From contig JABYQR010000184.1 in the NCBI GenBank assembly GCA_022592445.1, forward strand, positions 24,731 to 88,730: a stretch of DNA of 64,000 bases. The letters run 5' to 3'. The notes beneath the pieces were generated by a model. The model was given only the letters and a program-made list of their open reading frames with translations, searched no databases and was not told the DNA's origin. The stretch comes from Cytidiella melzeri (Eukaryota > Basidiomycota > Agaricomycetes > Polyporales > Irpicaceae). Positions 1-9,107 of the stretch are shown here, in pieces. The translations under genes and the position numbers were made by a program. Each line of letters begins with the position of its first letter. Within the stretch, counting starts at the first letter, position 1.

Positions 1-659
1 CAGCGCCCAGCACGCCGAGTGTGCGGATTCCGTGTGCTACAGCAGCCATAGCTTTTCTTGAGACAAGTGTAGTGCAAGCTATTGCTAGTCGCTGCCGTAG
101 CGCGTCGTCGTACAAGAACAAGGTAAGTGAAGCCTGATAACTCGTGAGGGTTCCCCAAGCGCGATGCGCCAAGCTCCGGCGCGTCATAAACACATGCCTT
201 GTCCGAGGCGGGTCAATTCCCACGCTCATGTACGCAATATGCCATGATGGTCACTCGAACAACCTCAAGCTTTATGACAGGTATATACATATAATCCTCC
301 TTTTCCAACCACCCATGGCTTTCACTCACCCTTTCGCTGGGTCAGAACACCTAGACATCCCTTGAAAGAATTGGCAAATGATGCCGTGCCAGCGAACACA
401 TCGCATCCTCTCAGCGACTCGGATATCAGCAGCGGCTGTGATCCAGTCGATGGCGCTGCTTTCTTCGAGGAGTAGGGACCCCCTTCTCAACTAGGTGAAA
501 GCTCAGCATTGCTACATAGGCGCAGCGCGTGCTGCGCGGACCATCCGTAACAAGCTACCAATTGTCGCCCGTACTGATACTTGATACATGAACAGGACCA
601 GGCAGAGGAGTTGCGCCGCCTGATGACCCTGCGATCTATCTTCTCCTCTAGCTGAGTCT
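1..659. other. No supported gene at left edge
   Basis: I see no convincing coding signal. Short open frames of 60 to 75 codons occur on both strands but none has a recognisable domain or a good splice context. An acceptor-like site (ttctcctctag) at about 641-651 could lead into the open frame that follows. Confidence 0.4.
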
Positions 660-1022
660 TTGACGTCGAACTCGTCAACCTCTCGTTATGAAGATCTCAC
701 TAGCCTTACATTGGTTCTTCACTCATGGTCGTCGCCCACTGGCAATACCACTAACGCACCCGCCTCACACAAGTTGTTGAATGGAGAAGGCATCGTAGTC
801 GCCATTATATTGGTTGGATTACCACTTCTTCTCTTCAGCACGGTGGTTATAAGTCGAATGAGGTCTCACCCTCGGAATCGACGTAATCCAGAAGCCCCTT
901 CCGCAGTTGTAGTCGATGTCCCATCTCCAAGACTCGACCGCGTCGTGACGTCTGCGTATCATGCTAAGCCCAGAAGTGGGCTTAGAGAAGTTAACGCAAA
1001 GCGGGGATGCCCCTTGGCATGA
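660..1022 (+). CDS. Possible exon of a single-pass membrane protein
   Basis: This is an open frame of 120 codons that begins at a TTG, so it is more likely an internal or last exon than a whole gene; a splice acceptor-like ttctcctctag lies just upstream. The translation has a Ser/Thr-rich stretch with N-glycosylation-like sites (residues 1-40), one clear hydrophobic segment (about residues 45-66, GIVVAIILVGLPLLLFSTVV) and a basic flank (RMRSHPRNRR) that suggests a cytosolic side. I recognise no family. The layout fits the short Ser/Thr ectodomain plus one transmembrane helix common in basidiomycete surface proteins, but no first exon with an ATG could be fixed. It may be a chance open frame. 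Confidence 0.3.
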   Translation: MTSNSSTSRYEDLTSLTLVLHSWSSPTGNTTNAPASHKLLNGEGIVVAIILVGLPLLLFSTVVISRMRSHPRNRRNPEAPSAVVVDVPSPRLDRVVTSAYHAKPRSGLREVNAKRGCPLA

Positions 1023-2295
1023 GATTATGGTGTGTACCAACTTGATCTTTCTCTCAAACCCTCGCTAAATTTGGCACCGTATGGTATAGCCTATTTATGC
1101 CATATCATTGACCTTCAATCAGCACTTGGAAGTTCATGAAAGACCACTGGCTCTTGGTGCTCGGCATACACATCATTCGACATCTCGAGCTCTTAAGCTC
1201 GTTTCGCGAAAGTGGTCTGGCTTGGCCGAGACTACAGAGTTTGTTGAGCTTGCTGCGCACCCATCGCCTTCGATTGGTGAGCTGGGAGTCGCGGTAGTGG
1301 TGGCGTTACCTCGGCCGCTTCCTGAATTTGTTCAGACGAGCGAATGCTCCCCTTCCACTTCGGCCCACGGATATCACCATTGCTTCACACGAATGGATGT
1401 GCGTCCACGGTGATCGGGCTTGTCTTGGACTCAGCTCCGAGGTTCTCTCGTGGCCACATGTACACTGCACTCGGCAGCACATCTCGCGCGGCAATTCCTT
1501 CGTGCCTGTTGCGGAGATCTCGTATGAAGCTATCATTCGCATCCATAGATGACATAATTTGTTTATATTACTGCCCTAAATTAATATATGGATCGCCCAT
1601 TCGCTCATTCGCGTGCAGCAGAGGTCGATTGAGCGTGGGAGGCCTGACAACTTGCGCAGTGCGTGGATAGCTTGTCCGTGGTGACATGGTACTAAGACAG
1701 TACTAATTTAAAGCTTTGCTTACTACAGTACGCTTTAAGTTCGAAATAGTGTGAAGCGGTGAGACAAACCCCTACCAGTATGATAGTAGTCACTACTCAT
1801 GGGCGCTGGTATCTCGACTTCAATGAGACGGGTGTATCTATGTGTGTATGAATGGTCGTGCACTTCTGGGGTGCGTTTTAATATCTTTCAAGCTTTTACA
1901 AGGTCACGGATTTTGTTCCTGTCAGACTCTGTCAGAGTTCTGCTCCGAAGTTCCAATCTGAGCGTAGTTACTGGCGACAAATATTGGACGGATTGAATTG
2001 TACTTCCGAATTGTGACTCGGAAATCACAAGGCTGTCAGAAATCGGAAAGAGGGAAGGGGGGATGTGGATAAGGCGACGCAGATGAACGTCTAGGTCGCG
2101 ATAACTGAACTTGAACGCTTTCCTCATTGAGAGGGAAGTATCGCTCGCACTGACCGGCTTATCCGGACCGGCTCTCTTATGACGTCGCTTCCCCTACCCT
2201 TGGGCCTTGGCCCTTGGCCTGTTTGAAAAGACAGCCGGAGTGTTCTACTAGTACCACGCACAGGCCATTCATATCCTTGTAAACATACCTCAGCA
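1023..2295. other. Intergenic, nothing supported
   Basis: About 1.3 kb with only short overlapping open frames on both strands. No domain, RNA gene or repeat was seen. The last 150 bases are presumably the promoter of the carrier gene that follows. Confidence 0.4.
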
Positions 2296-3567
2296 ATGAC
2301 TTCCACATTGCCACCACTAGTCCAGGCATTTTCTGGGTCAATCGGCAGTGCGACCGCCAATGCCATCGTGTACCCACTGGATTTGATTGCCACCAGGCTG
2401 CAGACGACTTCATCGAGGAAGCTTAGAGGCAAGCACATGGTGTACCTACTTGCAAACAACCGAAGAATGTTCACCTATTTGCTCAGGTTTTAGTGGGATT
2501 ATCCTCGCACTTCGCCACATTATTCGCGCCGAAGGCTGGAGCGGGTTGTACGACGGCCTGAATACTGACACCGCCGCGACTTTGCTCTCAAAGTGATACG
2601 ATTGATACCTCACTTTCAACACCGCATAGCTGATTGTACTTTTATTGATAGCTTTCTATATTTCTACTTCTACAGCTTCCTTCGCGCAATTCTCGTCCGA
2701 CGTAAACCCCCGCCTCCGCGCATCAAAGGCAAGGCAGCCTCCGTTCTTTTGAGCGCCACAGAGGAGCTCGGAATCGGATTTCTCGCAGGCGTGGCTAGCA
2801 GGGCAATATCCCAGCCCCTGAGCGTAATCACCGTACGACTCCAGACGGAAACAGAAGGAGAAGATGAGGAGGGCGATCTAAATGCAGAGAAAGGGAGCGC
2901 GGACGAACCCGAGAAGCAAGGTGTGCCGCGGGGGGTGATGAGCACCGTGAAGAGGATATACGAGGAGCAAGGGCTGGAAGGGTTCTGGGGAGGTGGATCG
3001 TCACCAATATCCTAACATCTGACCAAAAAGTTCTGGTCTTGGACTGAAGCTTTGTGTGAAGGATTCACAACAACCATACCACTATCTCTCAACCCCGCAA
3101 TAACCCTTTTTCTCTTCCAACTATTCCAGCGACTCAGCTCTATACGGAACCCACACAAGCAAACATCGCTTGGGACAACAAGTGCCGGCTCCGCGTTCCT
3201 AGGGGCTGCGTGTTCCAGTGCAGCTGCGACGACGCTGCTCTACCCACTCATCCTCGCAAAGACAAGGTTGCAGGTACACAACAAGAGCTTGAAGCAGAGC
3301 GGGAGCGAGGAGGACAAAGAAGACATGTTACGGATTTGGAATAAGACTATCCGAAAGGAGGGCGTTCGTGGGCTGTACCAGGGACTGGAAGCACAGATCA
3401 CCAAAGGTTTCGTGAGCGAGGGGGTCAAGATGATGGTGAAACAAAGGTATTCGAAGTACATGGCCACGTCCGGAGGGACAAATGCTGACCAGATGTGGCT
3501 ATTTTCTGTCAACAGGATTGAAGCGTACGTGGTGGCCATGTACCTGAGGAGTCTTCATCGAAGGTAG
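2296..3567 (+). CDS. Mitochondrial-carrier family protein, peroxisomal adenine nucleotide carrier-like (ANT1/PMP34)
   Basis: This is a six-helix solute carrier of the SLC25 family. The closest pattern I recognise is the peroxisomal ATP/AMP carrier (Ant1/PMP34), which supplies ATP to the peroxisome for fatty-acid activation. Three carrier repeats are visible: YPLDLIATRLQ in repeat 1, QPLSVITVRLQ in repeat 2 and YPLILAKTRLQ in repeat 3. Only the first keeps the acidic residue of the usual P-x-[DE]-x-x-[RK] signature. Each half-repeat has its matrix-side motif: AEGWSGLYDGL, QGLEGFWGG and EGVRGLYQGL. The ATG at 2296 starts the first repeat. Four exons are inferred, with introns near 2440-2485, 2597-2652 and 2992-3060; the third junction joins FWGG to FTTTIPLSLNPAITLF. 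An acidic insert (EGEDEEGDLNAEKGSADE) sits in the loop of repeat 2. The last 30 residues look less natural, so the true end may differ. It converges with the F-box gene downstream. Confidence 0.8.
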
Positions 3568-3963
3568 TTGACAGTTTGTAGACATGGGGTACATCCCAGT
3601 AGTAACAAACACATTTCAAATACATTCTGTGGATAGTATAATTGGTTTGATGTATGAGCTACTCGGCATTCCAACGCCGCGCGAACAAATATACAGAATA
3701 CAGCCGTCATAAATAATTGAAAGTTTGTCGTATTACAAATTTATACTATTCATGCTCAACCGCGGTGCAGAAAAGATACGATTCAAGCACATAACCTTTG
3801 TCTAACTTAAAGCCATCTCCTGCCTCATGTTCCTAGAAGCGTGAGCTTTGACTATGGGATATAGTTGCAGATGAGGCAGACCATAACACGCGTATTGGTC
3901 ATCTGAGAGTATAGGGTAGCCTAAGTGTCGGCGATGAAGCCATCAAAATAGAGAACATGCTAC
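3568..3963. other. Convergent intergenic space
   Basis: AT-rich 3' flank shared by the carrier (+) and the F-box gene (-). No gene or repeat was seen. Confidence 0.5.
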
Positions 3964-4890
3964 TCACAAATGCTGCAACCAGCAACCTGGCCCGCCATGG
4001 ATCCGGTCCAACCAGTCCTCCCGTTCAATACCCGCAAGCTGTCCGTAGACGGGCTGGTCTAAGAACACGAGCCTTCCCTGTCTTTCAAGGCTTTCGAGTG
4101 CGGTCATCAAGGAACGGCGACGGGCGCGCTCGAGAATGTGCCTAAATCGCGACAGGCCTATACTTGTGTCAATGAGGATTTTACTGATACCACGGGGGAG
4201 GTTGAATGGCGAGGATGGCCGCTGAGAGACGTTGTGTCCCTCATCTGCGCTATCGGTCTGTAACACATTGGATAGAGCGTTGTAGAAATCTGGAGTGACC
4301 ATCACCAGGGTTGAGAACCGGATGTATTTAAGGGACAGGCCGCGGCAGGTATAGACGTAGGAGTTTTCAGGGGCAGAGAGAATGTGGAGATATTCAAGCG
4401 CAGGAAGGGCGGGTTGAAGCTGTAAATGTACAACTTCGGCATGCGTCGGGGAGAGGAAGGGGCCATGGATAGTAAGCTCACGCAGCTTTGGGAATGGAAC
4501 GTAGAGGACATTATCGAATCCGACCTTCCCTTGCGGCAAAGTGTTCGTCAGCGTGAGTAGGTCCGGAGCTGTGGTGGCAAGAATATATCGGATCGCGGCC
4601 TCGTATCCCTCCTTGCTAAAGGTTGGGTTCTTGCCTGCACCACACGAATTCGAAAGAAACAGATGGCGCACGCGACGAAAAGCGGGTGTTTGCTCTCTGT
4701 CATGCAGTACTTTGGCAAACTGAGCTATCTTTGCTGGTCCAATCAACGCCACGTTATGCAGTTGGAAAGGTAGCATTATGGAGCGGAAGTAATGCGATAC
4801 CTGCGTGATCGAGCAGGCTGAGCGACCGCCATCGACACAAGCCATCAAAAAGATATGAGCCCACAGCTCCGTAGGGAAGTTTTGCGACAT
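3964..4890 (-). CDS. F-box domain protein
   Basis: Intronless frame of 308 residues from ATG to stop. The first 45 residues have the F-box pattern of fungal proteins: FPTELWAHIF at residues 5-14, then ITQVSHYFRSIMLPFQLHNVAL. F-box proteins bind Skp1 and bring targets to SCF ubiquitin ligases. The rest has leucine-rich stretches typical of the large Agaricomycete F-box/LRR families (for example FPKLRELTIHGPFL and LPALEYLHILSAPE) but no recognisable substrate domain. The last part, with GLSRFRHILERARRRSLMTALESLE, is helical and basic. The substrate cannot be inferred. The family is expanded and fast-evolving in mushrooms. Confidence 0.75.
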   Translation of the reverse strand: MSQNFPTELWAHIFLMACVDGGRSACSITQVSHYFRSIMLPFQLHNVALIGPAKIAQFAKVLHDREQTPAFRRVRHLFLSNSCGAGKNPTFSKEGYEAAIRYILATTAPDLLTLTNTLPQGKVGFDNVLYVPFPKLRELTIHGPFLSPTHAEVVHLQLQPALPALEYLHILSAPENSYVYTCRGLSLKYIRFSTLVMVTPDFYNALSNVLQTDSADEGHNVSQRPSSPFNLPRGISKILIDTSIGLSRFRHILERARRRSLMTALESLERQGRLVFLDQPVYGQLAGIEREDWLDRIHGGPGCWLQHL

Positions 4891-5172
4891 GGTAGTCCTG
4901 GTCGAAGATCGGCGCCCGCTGCCAGGCTGTGTCGATTGTGCGTGATCCGTCGGCGTCTAGTATATGCTGCTGTAACGTATTCGCACTATGCGTGCCAGTT
5001 GACGAAGTCTGCTAGGCAGTACTGTGGGTTGAGCAAAGAAGAGAAGAGAACTTGTAGCAACCTGTAGAGTGCGAGCTGTGCCTGGTATGCGCGTCCCTTT
5101 ACCATCACGCTGCTAGGAGGTTTGTGATCAGCTACCGGTAATGTTGGATGAAATGTCTACAACATACCAGTA

Positions 5173-5877
5173 CTACCCTCTCCTCCATGCACATGCTCTG
5201 ACAGGTGAGCCGTCGCTTCCCTCTAGCTTGAGTGGGAGTAGGCTAACAGTCCACTCGCCATCCTGGATCACGTCCAGGTTCGTCAAATTCTCCGCAATAA
5301 TCGCGCCCGCACCAAGGATAATCTTGTGGACCTCAAATGTCGTTTCAGGAGTTCCTTCAAGATGAACAAGCATGGTCTCGTCTGGACTGAATGCGTCGAT
5401 GCCCAGAACTCGAATCCCAATGTCAACCAACCACTGCGCTGCGTCTGGGGATAGGAAAGGGTGGTCAACATAGCCCTCTGTTCCCCAGTACTTCGACCAC
5501 CCCGTCCGCAAGAGGAGGATAACGGACTCCCCCGCTTCAGTGAGGCGTCTCATCCGAGTTCCGTAAGGTAGCAAGTCGTCCACTTGGATGATCTCTCTCT
5601 TCTGCAAGTCTCTCCCTCGCCCACTTTCCGTGAGATCAACTACCACGGCAGGCCCAATGAGACTGCTCAGCGGAATATCGTCAACGGTTTGTCCGTCCTC
5701 GACGAAATGAGCAGGTGCGTCGATGTGGGTTCCGGTATGAGAGCCAAGGCTAATTCGCTGGACACGAATACCGTCTGTAGAGAGTGTGAGGTGTGGACAC
5801 GAGCTGAATTCTGGATCTCCGGGATATATTTGAGTTTGGGCATTGAGTTGGTAAGATAGGTCAACAATCTCAGTCAT
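5173..5877 (-). CDS. Cyclase-family (kynurenine formamidase-like) hydrolase, copy 1
   Basis: Intronless frame of 234 residues. It belongs to the putative cyclase family (PF04199), metal-dependent hydrolases whose best-known member, KynB, hydrolyses N-formylkynurenine in tryptophan breakdown. The family's metal motif is clear: GSHTGTHIDAPAHF at about residues 46-59, giving the HxGTHxDxPxHF ligands. The second conserved block ILLLRTGWSKYW (about 120-131) and the third block GIDAFSPDE near residue 165 are also present, as is the C-terminal SLLPLKLEGSDGSPVRACA. Length fits the family. A second copy lies 446 bp upstream on the same strand, so the pair probably arose by duplication. The substrate is not known; fungal members outside KynB include polyketide cyclase-like and isatin-hydrolase-like enzymes. 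Confidence 0.85.
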   Translation of the reverse strand: MTEIVDLSYQLNAQTQIYPGDPEFSSCPHLTLSTDGIRVQRISLGSHTGTHIDAPAHFVEDGQTVDDIPLSSLIGPAVVVDLTESGRGRDLQKREIIQVDDLLPYGTRMRRLTEAGESVILLLRTGWSKYWGTEGYVDHPFLSPDAAQWLVDIGIRVLGIDAFSPDETMLVHLEGTPETTFEVHKIILGAGAIIAENLTNLDVIQDGEWTVSLLPLKLEGSDGSPVRACAWRRG

Positions 5878-6323
5878 GATGACCGTCGAGCAAAGACTAG
5901 AACTCTTCAGTTTCGATGCAGCGTACAGTGACTGATGCGCCTGATGCGCCTTGTGTCACACATCCAAGTGACGTCCCAACAATAGTCCCTGCGCTGTTGA
6001 AACGCTCTACCACTGCGGTGACCATTAGGAGCTGGCAAAAAATTTGACCACTGAGGCTTTCACCTGTAGGTCTGTACAAAGCCAGCTTATGCATATGTCT
6101 TGAACTGACAACTCGCAGAGATGTTTGACGGTTCGTCGTCTACACATAAAGGGCAGTGAACTTGCACGCATCCCGCAGCGTGACCATTTATCGACCTGGC
6201 CCATACACCACGTCGGTTAAGCTGTTCTGCGCAAGTCTCAGCACATCGAATTGCATCAGAACTGCAGGCGAAACGAGCAGCAGACTGCTCTGCACAGATT
6301 TACAGCTACAAGTATTATCGACA

Positions 6324-7058
6324 TCATGGTCCTTCCTGCCACGCTACAGCTCGTATGGGACTTCCGTCGCAGTCTACGAGTCTCAACGGCAACAAGCTGA
6401 CACGCAATCTGCCTGGAACGTCTACTTCCAAGAGTCTCTCCAACCCTCTCAAGTTCTCCACGATGATCCCTCCATCCCTCAGGAACACCTTGTGTACGAG
6501 ACCAGTATCCCCTTCCTCTGTAATCTCATCTGGACTCAACGTCTCTACACCAATGACCTTCACGCCCTTCTCCATAATTTTCTTCGCCGCCTCAACCTCG
6601 AGGAACGGATGCTCCCTATAGCTCGAGTCCCCCCATTTCCTTGACCAACCCGTGCACAACAACAACACAACGCCCTCTCTCAGCGTGCTCTCGTACTTCT
6701 CCATGTCCTTCCACGTTATCGGCTCGTGCGCCTTCTTCAGCGTCAGGTCGGCTACGATCGCAGGAGCGGCGGTCAGTAGGGACAAGTCCAGTTTATCGAC
6801 TGTGACGCCGTCTTTGTCGAAATGATATGGCGCGTCGATATGCGTTCCGGTATGTGTACCGATAGTGAGGCTATGGAACGTTGCCGCATCCCCGCGTGAG
6901 ATATGGGATATACAGTGTGCAGCATATGTTGCATGTCCGTCGCAAGCAGGCACCTCGAGGGAGACTAGGGGGTGGGTGAGGTCGATTATGAAGTGTTTAG
7001 AAGGATTGTCGTTGGGTTTGCCTGAGTCAGGCTGAGTGGCAGGTATGATTTCTCCCAT
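6324..7058 (-). CDS. Cyclase-family (kynurenine formamidase-like) hydrolase, copy 2
   Basis: Intronless frame of 244 residues; I chose the ATG at 7058 (MGEIIPATQ) because the open frame three codons upstream begins at TTG. The same family marks as its neighbour are seen: GTHTGTHIDAPYHFDKDG with all metal ligands, VVLLLCTGWSRKWG, GVETLSPDE, and the ending SLLPLRLVDCDGSPIRAVA. It differs from copy 1 through most of its length apart from the motifs, so the duplication is old. Both genes are transcribed leftwards with separate promoters. The role is probably hydrolysis of a small amide or ester in the cytosol. A missing signal peptide agrees with that, but the substrate is unknown. Confidence 0.85.
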   Translation of the reverse strand: MGEIIPATQPDSGKPNDNPSKHFIIDLTHPLVSLEVPACDGHATYAAHCISHISRGDAATFHSLTIGTHTGTHIDAPYHFDKDGVTVDKLDLSLLTAAPAIVADLTLKKAHEPITWKDMEKYESTLREGVVLLLCTGWSRKWGDSSYREHPFLEVEAAKKIMEKGVKVIGVETLSPDEITEEGDTGLVHKVFLRDGGIIVENLRGLERLLEVDVPGRLRVSLLPLRLVDCDGSPIRAVAWQEGP

Positions 7059-7871
7059 CCTCAGCAAATGCGGGCCTTGTTATTGACGAGGATATACAGC
7101 GAGGACCCGGGGAGATTGCGAACTCCTGTGTCAGGTATTTAACCAGCCTCTTCCTCCGTGCTGCACCGTGTTCAACCCCTGTTTGCCCATGTTCCATATC
7201 TGATCTTGTTCCAGAGCACTAGTGTGGCGGTCAGCTGGTGGCGTGCGGAAGGGCACGGCCCGCCACATTGAGGAAAGTTTCCTCAAACTCCTGTCGCAAG
7301 TTCCTCGCAAGTTCTTAACGCACTCACACCCTCAACGTGTGCCGCAGCGAGGTTGCGCAGATTACGCGATGCAGACGTGTGTAGTACGCTCTTATCTTGC
7401 GTCCTAAGTTTGTTCCAGGCTTATCTATACAGCTGCGAAGGAAGACTTTACCCAGGGACGCGTGCTCGGTCATTTCGAGACAATTGACCTCCAGGAATGC
7501 ACCCCGAGCAATGAACTTATTCGTGATACAATTAACTGCGATGGACATTGTTTTTCGCAGTTGGTTGTATCACGAAAGAAGAGCTGCATATGTTGGCAAG
7601 TATCAAGAATATCAATACATCAATGGCTCTGAAACCATTATGCCAATAACCATAAGTTTCTGAAGGAACGTGAGGCGTGCTAGATACTGTAACGAAGGGC
7701 AATGCGACCTTACGATCTTGGTACAGGCCTACAGCAAGTTTATCATGCGTATGAGCGAAGAAACTGAACTCTGACCCTTACCGAAATCGTTAGAGCATCG
7801 TACTGTCGATATCCAAAGAGAAACAACATGGTTGACTAAACACTAGGTATAGTGGCCACGTCCGCGACTAG
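7059..7871. other. Intergenic, nothing supported
   Basis: About 800 bp between cyclase copy 2 and the next minus-strand gene. The first 150 bases are presumably the promoter of copy 2. Only short unrelated open frames are seen. Confidence 0.4.
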
Positions 7872-8558
7872 CTAGTAACCCCGTCTCTGCAAGCTGGAAA
7901 GGTTCCTGCCGTACCGCTTCTTCTGTCGCGGGGTCTCGGACTCAGACTTGCTCTCTGTGAAGCCGTAGAATGCGTACGTCCAGGCAGAGGGTGTGTGCGA
8001 CCTGGCTGTCTCTGCACGTCTTCTGACTAGCGACCCAGATTGCTCGCTAGTGGGCGTGGCCGAACAAGTTTCGACAGTGATTTCCGTGTGCGAGTCGATG
8101 ACACCCTCATGTAGCGCTGAGAGAGTATCATCGAGAGCTTCAAGCCTCCCTTCGCCATTCAAACGGCGGTAGGCGTTTTCCCAGTCCAGATGAACACTAT
8201 CCAGCGTAGAGATGCGCCCCCGGGCTGGTGTCGCTTCCTCGAACGCCGTCTGTTCGGTGCTCACGAGGGTCTCTTCAAAAGACACGCTGTTATGAGCCGT
8301 GGCTTCTGTGGATACCGACGAGCGACGCCTCTCGATACTGGCAAAGGTGGCGAGCGGGGATTCGGCCGTACGAGCCACCTCCAGAGGGGGATCTGACTCG
8401 TCCGGCTGAATACCATATGTCTCCGTGGAGTCGTTGTCAAAGATGACGGAGGTAATGGGGCTGAAGGGAGGAAGGATGTCGATATAAGGAGGGGGTGGCT
8501 TTCTTTTGACCGGCCGACGAGACTTAACAGCAGAGATCTGTTTGAAAGAAAGACTCAT
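7872..8558 (-). CDS. Hypothetical Ser/Thr-rich protein
   Basis: Intronless frame of 228 residues with an ATG at 8558. The N-terminus is basic and proline-rich (KSRRPVKRKPPPPYIDILPPF). The middle is rich in Ser, Thr and Glu (RRSSVSTEATAHNSVSFEET). One helical segment near residues 122-150 contains HLDWENAYRRLNGEGRLEALDDTL, and the end is basic (PRQKKRYGRNLSSLQRR). No signal peptide, membrane segment or family is recognised. The RRSSVS motif looks like a phosphorylation site for a basophilic kinase, which is inference. Upstream exons in 8600-8900 are possible but not supported. Confidence 0.5.
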   Translation of the reverse strand: MSLSFKQISAVKSRRPVKRKPPPPYIDILPPFSPITSVIFDNDSTETYGIQPDESDPPLEVARTAESPLATFASIERRRSSVSTEATAHNSVSFEETLVSTEQTAFEEATPARGRISTLDSVHLDWENAYRRLNGEGRLEALDDTLSALHEGVIDSHTEITVETCSATPTSEQSGSLVRRRAETARSHTPSAWTYAFYGFTESKSESETPRQKKRYGRNLSSLQRRGY

Positions 8559-9107
8559 TGAAACAACGGCAGTAATTGCACGCGAATGATGATTACCTTG
8601 TTTCGTTGCTCGGACGATAGCTTGTACGAGCTCGTGACGTACATCCTATGGACTTCTAGAAGTTGAAATGCGTCGAAAGATGGTGGTAGAAGTGTCCAGA
8701 AGAACTCACCGTTAAATACTGCACGTTATCCTTGGCCATTCCCTGCTCGTGACTACCCAACCAGCAGTGGTCATGGCCAAACGATGCGGTGATGACAATA
8801 GGTATCCTAATAAAACGCGTGCTAGAAGACGAACCGATCCTCACCGGAATTACCGCCAGATACATGGGTGGACCTGTGGTTTAGTGTCTTAATCATGCAA
8901 ATATATCGAGATTCATTACCAAAAAGTTGATATCCTCTGTTTCGTTGTGCGCAAGGGGAACAATGTGTGATCTGCAGGAATGGTTGTCTCGAGCAAAGAC
9001 ACGAGGTCGCCTCAAGGTCCCGATATTGGCGCTTGGTGAATTGTGAAACTCCATGGCCACAGGTGCTGAGAGAAGCGGAAATAATGATATTGAACTCTGA
9101 TACGCAA
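8559..9107. other. Intergenic between hypothetical gene and glucosidase II alpha
   Basis: The open frames here overlap each other on both strands and do not resemble any protein. It holds the 3' flank of the glucosidase gene and the promoter of the hypothetical gene. Confidence 0.4.

Noticed and set aside
150..235. tRNA-like stretch with a T-loop-like gcgggtcaattcccacgc
   Set aside because: The anticodon and acceptor stems do not pair, so it is not a tRNA I can support.
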